A stretch of 64,000 nt of DNA from Fimbriimonadales bacterium (GTDB taxonomy: Bacteria > Armatimonadota > Fimbriimonadia > Fimbriimonadales > ATM1). The stretch spans positions 1 through 64,000 of the forward strand of contig JAHCHL010000016.1 of assembly GCA_026129745.1 (NCBI GenBank), read 5' to 3'. The notes under the pieces were generated by a model, which was not told the DNA's origin, did no database searches, and saw nothing but the letters and a program-made list of their open reading frames with translations. The position numbers and the translations under genes are program-made. Position 1 is the stretch's first letter, and the number at the start of each line of letters is the position of its first letter. Shown piece by piece: positions 26,154 through 35,429 of this stretch.

Positions 26154-28591
26154 TTCGTCACCTTCCTAATGTCGACGCGAGTGTCTTTCCAATGCTGGCC
26201 CGGTGCATAGACGGCAGGCAAGTAATAGTTTTCATGCGTCGGCTTGATCTTTTGATGCGTGTGGACGCTGTGGTACTTTCCACCACCCAAGTACCGATCC
26301 CACCAACCGTGATCGACACATAGAACTCCAGGCTTAATCGTTTCGGTAACGAGTGCCCAAAGCCTATATGAACCGTTGTCGTTGAAGATTTCGACTGGGT
26401 CGCCGTCTCGAATCCCTCTCGCTGCCGCGTCACGCGGGTTGATCTCGACTTCAGGTCGGCGATTCAGATTGAGCAGAACTGGATTGTTGCTGTGAGTCGA
26501 GTGAACGCGCCATTTGGAATGCGGTGTGACGATCGAAAGAGGAAGTTTCTGATCGCTTTCCGGAAGATGCTCGAACGCTGGTTTGTAGATCGGAACTTGT
26601 TCACCGATCTTTCTGAAAACTTCCTCTTCTTTGTAGAACTCCATGCGACCCGTTTTTAGGAACTCCCTTTGCACTCCTTCAGGGAATGGATAGGCTCTCG
26701 GCGGAAACGGATGAAGATCAGCGAACTGTTCATCGCATCCAACTTCTGGATCCGGCACTTTCAATCGAACGGGTCCCTCCAGAAGCTGATCTAAAGTGAT
26801 GCCGGCTACTTCCTTTCCGCCCCCCTCCAGCAGCATTTCGATGGCGTCGTACTCAGATACATCGAAGTAATTGAGCAGCGACGGCTCGACACGGCGCACC
26901 AGCTCGCGCACGATCCACATCTCGGTCCGACTGTCGTACCGCGGCGTCAGAACTTCCTGCTGCATTTGAAGATATGGGTGACAGCTTGTGCCGACAAGGT
27001 CGACTTTCTCCCAAAACGTGGGCGCAGGCAAAACGACGTCCGAATACTCGCATGTTGGCGACATCGAAAAGTCGATCGTAACGAACAGGTCCAAGTTGTC
27101 GATCGCGCGCTTGATTGGCTCTGAGAACTCCGTTACGAGCGGGTTGCCGTGTGAAACGAACAGTCCTTTGAATCCGTTCTTCGGAAACTTGATTTTTGGA
27201 TTGATCGTCTCAGTTGGCTTTCCGAGGACGAAGTAGTGCATGGGAACGGCGTTCGGTCTCTTCCCGCCAGGGAACCACCAAGGAGAGACATCCAATCGAA
27301 AGTGGTGCTGTCCGGAGTAGATCGACACCGATTCGCCCGGCTTCCCATGTGCCCCAGCCAGCGCAGAAAGAAGCAGAATCGAACGAATCGTCAAGTCACC
27401 GTGAAGCCGGTGATTGATTCCCATTCCGATAATGATCGAACTGGGTCTCTTCGTTGCGTAATCCCGTGCGACTTGGCGGATCGTCTCTGCAGGAATGTGA
27501 GTGATCTTCTCAACGCGATCCGGGTCGTACTCGGCACTCATCACGACGTCTTCGATGAGTCGGAAAACGGGCGTCACTGCGACCGGCTTGCCGTCGATTT
27601 CGACTGTCCGACTGTTTCTAATCGAAAGCCGCACACCTTCGGGCAATCGCAACGTGTCTTTCGGCAAAACGATTACCGAATCCGATGTTTCATCCCATGC
27701 CATGAATTCGTCTTCGCCGCCGATACCCAAATCGCTCGCGCGCAATCGCATACCATTGTCTTCGCGGATCAGCGTCCCAAAATCAGTAAACGTTTCAACG
27801 AACTTCCAGTCCACGAGCTTCTCGCGCAATAGCACTTGGCACATCGACAGCGCGAGTGCACAGTCCGTTCCTGGCTCGATCGGCAACCAAAGGTCCGATC
27901 CCTTTGCTGTTTGGCTGCATCGAGGGTCTATGCAGACGATCGTCGCATCGTTCTCCTGCTTTGCGTGTTTTGTCAAGAACTTTGCGTCTGGAATCCTTGT
28001 TTGGAAAACGTTGCTCGACCAAAGGATCGCGTACTTGGCATAACCCCAGCTTTTCGTCTCACACTCGACGCAGTCGATGCCGATCGTGTGCGTGAATCCC
28101 ATCGAGATGTCGCCGTTGAAGTCATAGGCAGTAGCGAATGACATTCCCAGCAACGCCGCCATTCGGACTTGAGCGCCCTTCTGAACGTAGCTTGTCCCAA
28201 CGACTTGATTGAAAAGGAGCAGACTTTCTGGGCCATAGTCGTCGATAATCCGACGCATCTTTCCAGCGATGAAGTCCAGCGCTTCATCCCAAGTCGCCTC
28301 TCTCCACTTGCCCTCGCCGCGCTCCCCTTCTCGAATCAACGGTGTTTTGATCCTGTCGGGTCCATAGATCATGTGCGTCATCGACATGCCGCGCAAGCAC
28401 CCACGGGGGTTGTACTCTTCGCACGGATAGTCCGCTGCGGGTTTCAGGTCGACGATGACGTCGTCGACTACTGTTGCCAGCCAACCGCATGCACCCGTGC
28501 AATTCGGGCTGTCTGTCGTGCGCACGACTTTCGCTTCGCCAGGCGCGGGAGGCTTCTTGTCTCGTCCAGGAACTGCGTGCCTTGTAGCCAT
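26150..28591 (-). CDS. NarG-like molybdopterin oxidoreductase, catalytic subunit
   Basis: This 813-residue protein starts at ATG 28591; an extension to 28651 runs into the operator. The N-terminal iron-sulfur site reads DSPNCTGAC then RGCLRG, close to NarG's HxxxCxxxC pattern but with Asp where NarG has His. The cofactor-binding regions EPGTDCALALSM and the C-terminal dinucleotide domain (VTPHSKWRVHSTHSN) are clear. No Cys appears at the molybdenum-ligand position of Nap/Nas enzymes; Asp residues in the GIDCVECETKSWGYA region are candidates. No Tat signal is visible, so it is probably cytoplasmic. It heads the operon with the small membrane protein, beta subunit, cyt c/anchor fusion, Rieske, cyt b and NarK genes. 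Nitrate reduction is inferred. Confidence 0.85.
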   Translation of the reverse strand: MATRHAVPGRDKKPPAPGEAKVVRTTDSPNCTGACGWLATVVDDVIVDLKPAADYPCEEYNPRGCLRGMSMTHMIYGPDRIKTPLIREGERGEGKWREATWDEALDFIAGKMRRIIDDYGPESLLLFNQVVGTSYVQKGAQVRMAALLGMSFATAYDFNGDISMGFTHTIGIDCVECETKSWGYAKYAILWSSNVFQTRIPDAKFLTKHAKQENDATIVCIDPRCSQTAKGSDLWLPIEPGTDCALALSMCQVLLREKLVDWKFVETFTDFGTLIREDNGMRLRASDLGIGGEDEFMAWDETSDSVIVLPKDTLRLPEGVRLSIRNSRTVEIDGKPVAVTPVFRLIEDVVMSAEYDPDRVEKITHIPAETIRQVARDYATKRPSSIIIGMGINHRLHGDLTIRSILLLSALAGAHGKPGESVSIYSGQHHFRLDVSPWWFPGGKRPNAVPMHYFVLGKPTETINPKIKFPKNGFKGLFVSHGNPLVTEFSEPIKRAIDNLDLFVTIDFSMSPTCEYSDVVLPAPTFWEKVDLVGTSCHPYLQMQQEVLTPRYDSRTEMWIVRELVRRVEPSLLNYFDVSEYDAIEMLLEGGGKEVAGITLDQLLEGPVRLKVPDPEVGCDEQFADLHPFPPRAYPFPEGVQREFLKTGRMEFYKEEEVFRKIGEQVPIYKPAFEHLPESDQKLPLSIVTPHSKWRVHSTHSNNPVLLNLNRRPEVEINPRDAAARGIRDGDPVEIFNDNGSYRLWALVTETIKPGVLCVDHGWWDRYLGGGKYHSVHTHQKIKPTHENYYLPAVYAPGQHWKDTRVDIRKVTK

Positions 28592-28636
28592 GTGCTTTGT
28601 CTCATGGCTATTCTCAGACAACCTACAGGGCCGTGC

Positions 28637-28652
28637 TATGACGACCGTCATA
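28637..28652. promoter_or_regulatory. Crp/Fnr-type operator, TATGAC-N4-GTCATA
   Basis: A perfect palindrome centred 53 bp before the start of the NarG-like gene, at the head of the whole leftward respiratory operon. With a class II distance of about 41 bp, transcription would start near 28603, giving a 12-nt leader. Confidence 0.75.
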
Positions 28653-28687
28653 CTATCGGCAAAAGTGAAGAACTCGCTCCAGTGGAC

Positions 28688-30040
28688 CTATGCGGCGAAC
28701 TTCTCGTACAGTCCAGCGATCAACACCGCGAGGACAGCCAAAGGCACGACGACCTTGACCAAAAACATAAATCCCATGCCCGGTCCGAATCTCAGCTTGC
28801 CCGTTCCCTCGTTCGCTTCCTCGCTTAGCTTTCTGGCTCCCCACACGTAACCCGCAAAGATGATTGTCAACAGTCCGCCAAGCGGCAATAGAATGCTCGT
28901 CGCAAACCAATCGTAGAGATCGAGGATGTTCATTTCGAAGGCTTGCACGTGGCTCAAAACGCTGTATCCAAGACTCGGCAGCACTCCGATGGCGAACATC
29001 GCGCATCCGACGACAACGGCTGCCTTCGTTCGCTTCCATTTGTGTTCGTCCTTGAGCCATGCCACGACGACTTCCAGAAGCGAAATGGAAGAAGTGAGAG
29101 CCGCAATAGTCAACAACAGGAAAAACAAAAAGCCAAATACTGCTCCGAGAGGCATCTCGGTAAACACGCCTGGCAGCGTGATGAACGCGAGTCCAGGGCC
29201 TGCGGCTGGATCGAATCCGAATGCGAACACAGCAGGAAAGATCGCAAAGCCGGCAATGATCGCGACGAACGTGTCGAGACCAATGATCGTGCCTGCGCTG
29301 CTCGGAATCGGATCCTTCTTTCTGAGATAGCTTCCATAAGTGATCATCGCGCCCATTCCAAGACTGATGGTGAAGAACGCCTGTGCGACAGCGTGCAATA
29401 CCGTCAGCGGTGTTACTTCCGAAAAATCGGGTGTCAGTATGAACGCGATGCCCTCACCCGCTCCAGGCAACGTTATCGAGCGAATCATGATGACGATGGC
29501 GAGTAAAAACAGCAATGGCATCAACACTTGCACGACGCGCTGAATTCCCTTTACGACACCCATCGCGATGACTCCGATCGTAATGGCCATGAAAGCCGCG
29601 TGCCACAGTATCGGCGCGACCGGATCGCTGATATGCTTTGTGAAATGTTCAGCGTGATCGACACTGGGCTGGTACAGCCCACGCAACGACTCAAACGTAT
29701 ACGCGAACGCCCAACCTGCGACTACTGAGTAGTAGGAAAGGATGACGAATGCCGTCAGCACGCCAATCGCACCGACGAGCCACCAGGGAGCGTTTGGCGC
29801 AAGCGTCCGGAATGCTCCAATCGGGTTCTTCCGTGTCGCCCTTCCAATAGAAATCTCTGAGACCAATAGGGGGTAGCCGATGAAAACTGCCGCGGCGAGG
29901 TAGATCAAGATGAACGCGCCGCCGCCCTCGGTTCCTGCTGCATACGAAAACCGCCAAATGTTGCCGAGACCCACTGCAGATCCTGCTGCAGCGAGAATGA
30001 ACCCAACTCTCGACGTCCATTGCGCTCTCTCTTCGGCCAT
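28688..30040 (-). CDS. Neurotransmitter:sodium symporter family transporter
   Basis: This 450-residue protein begins with the family signature (WTSRVGFILAAAGSAVGLGN, then WRFSY) at about 8-32 and has eleven to twelve helices. The sodium-site helix near FFTISLGMGAMITYGSYL is present. NSS proteins import amino acids or related compounds with Na+; the substrate cannot be told. It is divergent from the nasA-like gene and lies between the two molybdoenzyme genes, but nothing in its sequence ties it to nitrate. An amino-acid carrier would fit the decarboxylase at 17376. Confidence 0.92.
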   Translation of the reverse strand: MAEERAQWTSRVGFILAAAGSAVGLGNIWRFSYAAGTEGGGAFILIYLAAAVFIGYPLLVSEISIGRATRKNPIGAFRTLAPNAPWWLVGAIGVLTAFVILSYYSVVAGWAFAYTFESLRGLYQPSVDHAEHFTKHISDPVAPILWHAAFMAITIGVIAMGVVKGIQRVVQVLMPLLFLLAIVIMIRSITLPGAGEGIAFILTPDFSEVTPLTVLHAVAQAFFTISLGMGAMITYGSYLRKKDPIPSSAGTIIGLDTFVAIIAGFAIFPAVFAFGFDPAAGPGLAFITLPGVFTEMPLGAVFGFLFFLLLTIAALTSSISLLEVVVAWLKDEHKWKRTKAAVVVGCAMFAIGVLPSLGYSVLSHVQAFEMNILDLYDWFATSILLPLGGLLTIIFAGYVWGARKLSEEANEGTGKLRFGPGMGFMFLVKVVVPLAVLAVLIAGLYEKFAA

Positions 30041-30093
30041 CGCAATGTTTTACCGCCACTTGCCGCTACAGGAAAATGGACTAACATATACGC

Positions 30094-32280
30094 ATGGCAA
30101 AGCCCCCGGTAGCAATCGAAAGTCTCGTCGAAAAGTGGGGCCCGCACCTGAACTACGAACCGCCGGGCGGATGGCGCGGACGTGGAGAACCCGAAAAGCT
30201 TGTAAAAACTCATTGCTGCTTCTGCGGGCAGCAATGCGGCATTCAACTCAAAGTGCGGGACAACAAAGTCATTGGTTTCGAGCCGTGGGAAGAGTTCCCA
30301 TTTAACAAAGGAAAGCTCTGTCCAAAGGGCGTCAAGCGCTATATGCAGGGCAATCACCCCGACCGATTGCTAAGTCCGATGAAGCGCGTCGAAGGCACGG
30401 GCTTCGTTCCTATTTCGTGGGATGAAGCGTTTTCGACAACGGTGCGAGAAATCAAAAGGGTGCAAGAACAGTATGGGAAAAATGCTGTCGCGTTTCTTTC
30501 GGGCGTTTCGCTGACAAACGAGAAGAGCTATTTGATTGGGAAGTTTGCGCGAGTCGCGCTGCAAACGCAAGAGCTTGACTACAACGGAAGGCTTTGCATG
30601 GTGAGTGCCGGCACCGGAAACAAAAAGGCCTTCGGAATCGACCGTGCCGCCAACTATTGGGAAGACATCCTGCAAGCGGAAGTCATCCTGTGCGCAGGAA
30701 CGAACGTGGCGGAATGTTCGCCGATAACGACGGATTACATTTGGCGCGCTCGGGACCGTGGCGCGAAGCTCATCATGATCGATCCGCGAGTGACGCCGAT
30801 GGCAAGGACCGCGGACTTGCACCTCCCTGTGCGTCCCGGAGCGGACTCAGCATTGCTGATGGGCATCTTGCGTGTGATTATCGAAGAAGGCCACGTCAAC
30901 GAAGAGTTCATCGCACAGCACACGAGCGGATGGGACGAAACCAAGGCCGCTGCTCTTGGGCAGACGCTCGAAGACGCGAGCAGAATCAGCGGTGTCAAAG
31001 CGGAAGACATCGTTCGCGCGGGAAAGATGTGGGGCGAGGCGAAAACGAGTTTCCTTTTGCACGCACGCGGAATCGAGCACCACACGAAAGGCGTCGACAA
31101 TGTTCTGGCATGCATCAATTTGGTGCTTGCGACGGGAAGAATCGGAAAGCCCGGCTGCGGATATGGGACGATCACGGGTCAGGGAAACGGCCAAGGCGGC
31201 CGCGAGCACGGACACAAGTGCGATCAATTGCCCGGCAATCGCGACATCACGAATCCTGAGCATCGAAAATACATTGCCGAAGTTTGGGGAATTCCAGAAG
31301 ATGAGCTTCCAGGAAAGGGCAACACCGCGCAGGAGATCATGAATATGATCCATTCCGGCGAAATCAAAGCGCTGATTTCGATCTGCTTCAATCCCGTCGT
31401 TTCTCTTCCCGACTCGAACTTCACACGTGAAGCGCTTTCGAAACTCGAACATTACACCGCAATCGATTTCTTCCTCAACGAAACCGCGCACTACGCCGAT
31501 ATCGTGATGGCAGGCTCGCTTCATGAAGAAGAGGAAGGAACGAGCACAAGCGCAGAAGGACGAGTGATTCGAATTCGCAAAGCGGTCGATCCGCCTGGAA
31601 ACGCCAAAGCAGACACGGAGATCCTGTTAGAACTCGCCAACAGGTTAGGTCGCGGCCAATACTTTCAATATGAAAATGCAGAGGACATTTTCAACGAACT
31701 GCGTGTCGCGAGCAAGGGGGGGACTGCCGACTATTACGGGATCACATACGAACGCATCGAAAACGAAATGGGCGTGTTTTGGCCATGTCCTGAAATCGGC
31801 CACCCCGGTACGCCGAGGCTTTTCGAAGACTTGAAGTTTCACACGCCGGATGGAAAGGCGCATTTCCATCCGATCGCTCATCGGCCGTCTGCCGAAGAGC
31901 CTGACGAAGAGTATCCGATTATCCTAACGACGGGACGCGTCGTTTCGCACTATCTCAGCGGAACGCAAACTCGAAGAATCGGCGGATTGGTCGATCTGTG
32001 TCCAGAGCCGTATGTCGAAATCCATCCGACACTTGCAGAAGCATACGGAATCGCCGACGGAGATTGGATGCGCGTCGAAAGCAGGCGCGGCCATGTTGTG
32101 CTGAAGGCAAAAGTCGTGACGACGATCCGGCCTGACACCGTTTTCATTCCGTATCATTGGGCCGGCAAACGATCCGCGAACAACCTCACGCAGCGCGCAC
32201 TCGATCCGCTTAGCAAAATTCCTGAATTCAAGAAGTCTGTCGTTAGAATCGCCAAAGCGGACGGACCCGAAGCAGAGTGA
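30094..32280 (+). CDS. NasA/NarB-type molybdopterin oxidoreductase (probable assimilatory nitrate reductase)
   Basis: This 728-residue protein has an N-terminal 4Fe-4S site ([10 protein letters not shown], then KLCPKG) and the molybdenum-ligand cysteine in [11 protein letters not shown] near 166-176, as in Nap/Nas enzymes. The [20 protein letters not shown] block near 364-383 is typical of assimilatory nitrate reductases, and a C-terminal dinucleotide domain follows. No signal peptide is seen, so it is cytoplasmic. It differs in type from the NarG-like enzyme at 26150. No nitrite reductase lies next to it. A TAACAT box 6 nt before the ATG suggests a leaderless transcript, and no Fnr-type palindrome is seen upstream. 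Confidence 0.87.
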   Translation: MAKPPVAIESLVEKWGPHLNYEPPGGWRGRGEPEKLVKTHCCFCGQQCGIQLKVRDNKVIGFEPWEEFPFNKGKLCPKGVKRYMQGNHPDRLLSPMKRVEGTGFVPISWDEAFSTTVREIKRVQEQYGKNAVAFLSGVSLTNEKSYLIGKFARVALQTQELDYNGRLCMVSAGTGNKKAFGIDRAANYWEDILQAEVILCAGTNVAECSPITTDYIWRARDRGAKLIMIDPRVTPMARTADLHLPVRPGADSALLMGILRVIIEEGHVNEEFIAQHTSGWDETKAAALGQTLEDASRISGVKAEDIVRAGKMWGEAKTSFLLHARGIEHHTKGVDNVLACINLVLATGRIGKPGCGYGTITGQGNGQGGREHGHKCDQLPGNRDITNPEHRKYIAEVWGIPEDELPGKGNTAQEIMNMIHSGEIKALISICFNPVVSLPDSNFTREALSKLEHYTAIDFFLNETAHYADIVMAGSLHEEEEGTSTSAEGRVIRIRKAVDPPGNAKADTEILLELANRLGRGQYFQYENAEDIFNELRVASKGGTADYYGITYERIENEMGVFWPCPEIGHPGTPRLFEDLKFHTPDGKAHFHPIAHRPSAEEPDEEYPIILTTGRVVSHYLSGTQTRRIGGLVDLCPEPYVEIHPTLAEAYGIADGDWMRVESRRGHVVLKAKVVTTIRPDTVFIPYHWAGKRSANNLTQRALDPLSKIPEFKKSVVRIAKADGPEAE

Positions 32281-32284
32281 ATTT

Positions 32285-35200
32285 CTACTGATTGTATGGA
32301 ACCGTAAGTCTGTGTTTGCCTGCTTGCAGCGTCTCGCCAGTTTGCTCCCAAATCGCGGCGCTGTTAGGCGGAATGACGACATCGACAATCGCTTGCGATC
32401 CATCCCTGCGCCACGCGACTTCGACGATGCCGTAAGGTGTGTCTAACGAACCCTTCGCCCAGTCCAGTCCTCCGCCTGGCCTTGTACTGATCCTGATACG
32501 CCTGTATCCGGGCGCGTCTTCATCTGGCGCAATGCCGATGATCGTCTTCATCATCCACTCGCCGACCGCACCGAATGCCCAGTGATTGAGAGAGTTCATT
32601 CCAGGGTCTTGAAACCCTCGTCCTTTGACATATCCGTCCCATCGCTCCCAAATCGTCGTCGCGCCGTTGTCGATGCTGTAAAGCCAGCCAGGAAACTCTC
32701 GATTTAGAATCAATCGGTACGCGATATCGGTTCTTCCGAATTGATTGAGAACCATCATCGCCGGAAGCGTCGAATGAAATCCGGTTGTTAGCTTGTATCC
32801 TGCGCGTTCGATGGCGGCCACCAATTTCTCGAACGCTTTCTGTTTCAATTCATCGGGAATCAAGTTGTAATGAAGTGCGAGCGCATATCCAGCCTGCGTG
32901 TCACCTGGCATCGTGCCGTCGCTGTCGATAAATTGATTTTGAAATGCGGTCTTGATCCTTTCGAATAATCCAATCGGCGGTTTCCCAAGTTGAATGGCCA
33001 TTCGGTCCACGACATCTGCCGATCTTGCAAACATCATCGTCGCGAATACCTCTTTTGGAACTTCGCCGCCCGTGCGCGGCCAGCCATCGAAGATCAGCGT
33101 ATCGCCGTTAAGCCAATCCCCATAATCGTTTCCTCGACGATTTCTCCAGATCAGGTCTGGGTTTTGCTGTTCGATGAATCGCAACCAACGCATTGCAGAT
33201 TCGTATTGCCTTTCAATGTGTGACAAGTCGCCAGTGTTTATCCATGTTGTCCACGGAACCCCAACTCCTGCATCTCCCCAGCCGGGTGCGCCGGTAAATC
33301 GCTCGTTGCGTCCGTAGGGATGCGGAGAAATGTCGGAGAACCGACCGTCGTCCGCTTGCGCGTCACGAACGTCTTGCATCCACTTTCGCATGAATGGGCC
33401 AAGGTCCATGTTGAAAAAGGCGGTTTGTGCAAATGAAAGGATGTCTCCCATCCACCCAAGTCTCTCATCGCGTTGCGGGCAGTCGGTGGGGGTGCTCATC
33501 AAGTTCGCGCGCTGCGTCCACAGAATGTTTTGCCAAAGTCTGTTCAGCGATTCATTCGAACAATCGAACGTGCTGATAACTCTTGCGTCCGAATGGACGA
33601 CGATCGCCGTCAAATCTTCAACGTTTGGCTTCTCTGGCAGCCCAGTAATTTCGACAAATCGAAAGCCGTGCTGGGTGAAGCGGGGTTCGAAAACTTCATC
33701 GGGTCTGCCTGCTGCGATGTATTTGTCCGTTTGCGGTGCGCCACGTAGGTTTTCGGTGTAAATGGTTCCGTCGTCATTGATCGCTTCTGCGTGCCGCAGC
33801 GTTATTTCCGTTCCTTTTCGTGCGCGAACGTTCAGTCGGCACCAGCCGACCAAGTTTTGTCCGAGATCGAAGACGAAGGCTCCAGGCTTTGGCTCCGAAA
33901 CTGAGATTGCGCCAATCTCCATCGTCTTCCGGATCGGTTCATTCGTTTGGGGTTCACATCGAATGTTGATGTCATTGACGATCACGTTTGGCCAGTTAGA
34001 TTCGTCGAAGCCAATTCGATTCCAGCCACGCATTTCTCGGTTCGCATCGAAGACTTCCCCTTCGAGCAAGTCCGAAGAGCGAATCGGGCCTTCAATCGTC
34101 GACTTCCAGGATGCATCGGATTGCACTCGGGAGCGCGAACCGTTTTCGTGTTCGATTTCAATCTGCAATCGAAGCGCCGGTTGCCGGCCATAAACGCCTC
34201 TTGGCGGACCGCCCGGAACGACGAACGCCGCCATACCAAGCCTTCCCGCGTACCAACCGTCGCCTAATGTCACGCCTATCGCGTTGTTTCCTTCTTGCAG
34301 CAGATCCGTAACATCGTAAGTCTGCACAAGAGCTCGCCGGTTAAAGTCCGTCCAATCCGGCGTCAATCCAACAGCGTGCGCTCGCTGGCCATTGATCGTC
34401 GCTTCGTAAAACCCAAGAGCGGTGATGTGAAGCGTTGCTCGTTTGACATCCGTTACCGCAAACTCTTTTCGAAGCATGGGTGCAGGCAACGCATCGTAAC
34501 CGAAGACGCCGTGGCTCTTCGTGTTTCCGTCCGTCAGATTCTGTAGCGACCATCCGCCTTGGTGCAGAAAGTCAGATGCCGCGACTTCCTTATCCAGCGC
34601 AAGGTTGGTCTTGCCTGATAGAACCTCCATCTCAGTAAGCGTGAATCCGAACTCACCTGCGTCGCGCTGCGCCATTCGTGTGACGACAAGCCGAACATAC
34701 TGCGCTTCCACCGCTGTGAATTGATGTTCGACAGATTGCACACCCGGATTCGGAACGTCTGACAGGGTGTGATCAAAAACAACGGACGCATCCGAAAAGT
34801 TTTCGCGCTTGGCGACTTCGATTCTGTATCGAACAGGAAACAGAAATCCGGGTTGATCGCGCACCCAATCAAAGGGCCGCGACGGATGTAAACGAACGCC
34901 ATCGATTCTCCGAATCGATCCTAAGTCGATGGCTACCCACTTCATTTCATTCGGATTACGCGTCATTTGCGAATGAAAACCGTTATGCGCTCTGCCATGA
35001 GGAGGAGCGGGAGTCGGGTCGCCAATCCACTTCGCTGACCAATCGCTTTCTTCCAGCAATCCAATTCCGAACTCGGATACTTCGCTCCAAGGAGAAGGCT
35101 TTCCGTCGGCATCCCAAACCATCACGCGCCAGAACGCACGGGCATTGCTCTCCAACTTCCGGCCTGCATATCGCACCCATATTGAATCTTCGCTCTCAAC

Positions 35201-35422
35201 TTTGCCAGAGTCCCACAAATCAGCGACTTCCAACGTCGCATCAGTGGAAACCTGAATCCTATATGCTGTCTGCTTCGCGCGATCTCGCGAATCATTAAGC
35301 CACCAAGAGAATTCGGGTTCACGACTCGAAACGCTCAACGGTTCCGATAAACCATCCACAAGCAATCGATGCGGCGCACCGCTTATAGCACTTGACATAG
35401 TGATCAAAGCTGCAAGCAGCAC
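32285..35422 (-). CDS. GH78 alpha-L-rhamnosidase, secreted, with discoidin-like domain
   Basis: This 1045-residue protein starts at GTG 35422 with AGGAGG upstream inside the end of the GH127 gene. A signal peptide (about 1-16) precedes an N-terminal fibronectin-like domain. An F5/8-type (discoidin) insertion follows at about 160-280 (WVAIDLGSIRRIDGVRLHPS). Then come the beta-sandwich domain and the (alpha/alpha)6 catalytic barrel with the hallmark CPQRDERLGWMGD. It should remove terminal L-rhamnose from plant or bacterial polysaccharides. Seven nt after the GH127 gene, so the two form an operon for a rhamnose/arabinose-containing glycan. Confidence 0.93.
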   Translation of the reverse strand: MLLAALITMSSAISGAPHRLLVDGLSEPLSVSSREPEFSWWLNDSRDRAKQTAYRIQVSTDATLEVADLWDSGKVESEDSIWVRYAGRKLESNARAFWRVMVWDADGKPSPWSEVSEFGIGLLEESDWSAKWIGDPTPAPPHGRAHNGFHSQMTRNPNEMKWVAIDLGSIRRIDGVRLHPSRPFDWVRDQPGFLFPVRYRIEVAKRENFSDASVVFDHTLSDVPNPGVQSVEHQFTAVEAQYVRLVVTRMAQRDAGEFGFTLTEMEVLSGKTNLALDKEVAASDFLHQGGWSLQNLTDGNTKSHGVFGYDALPAPMLRKEFAVTDVKRATLHITALGFYEATINGQRAHAVGLTPDWTDFNRRALVQTYDVTDLLQEGNNAIGVTLGDGWYAGRLGMAAFVVPGGPPRGVYGRQPALRLQIEIEHENGSRSRVQSDASWKSTIEGPIRSSDLLEGEVFDANREMRGWNRIGFDESNWPNVIVNDINIRCEPQTNEPIRKTMEIGAISVSEPKPGAFVFDLGQNLVGWCRLNVRARKGTEITLRHAEAINDDGTIYTENLRGAPQTDKYIAAGRPDEVFEPRFTQHGFRFVEITGLPEKPNVEDLTAIVVHSDARVISTFDCSNESLNRLWQNILWTQRANLMSTPTDCPQRDERLGWMGDILSFAQTAFFNMDLGPFMRKWMQDVRDAQADDGRFSDISPHPYGRNERFTGAPGWGDAGVGVPWTTWINTGDLSHIERQYESAMRWLRFIEQQNPDLIWRNRRGNDYGDWLNGDTLIFDGWPRTGGEVPKEVFATMMFARSADVVDRMAIQLGKPPIGLFERIKTAFQNQFIDSDGTMPGDTQAGYALALHYNLIPDELKQKAFEKLVAAIERAGYKLTTGFHSTLPAMMVLNQFGRTDIAYRLILNREFPGWLYSIDNGATTIWERWDGYVKGRGFQDPGMNSLNHWAFGAVGEWMMKTIIGIAPDEDAPGYRRIRISTRPGGGLDWAKGSLDTPYGIVEVAWRRDGSQAIVDVVIPPNSAAIWEQTGETLQAGKHRLTVPYNQ

Positions 35423-35429
35423 GGCGCAG

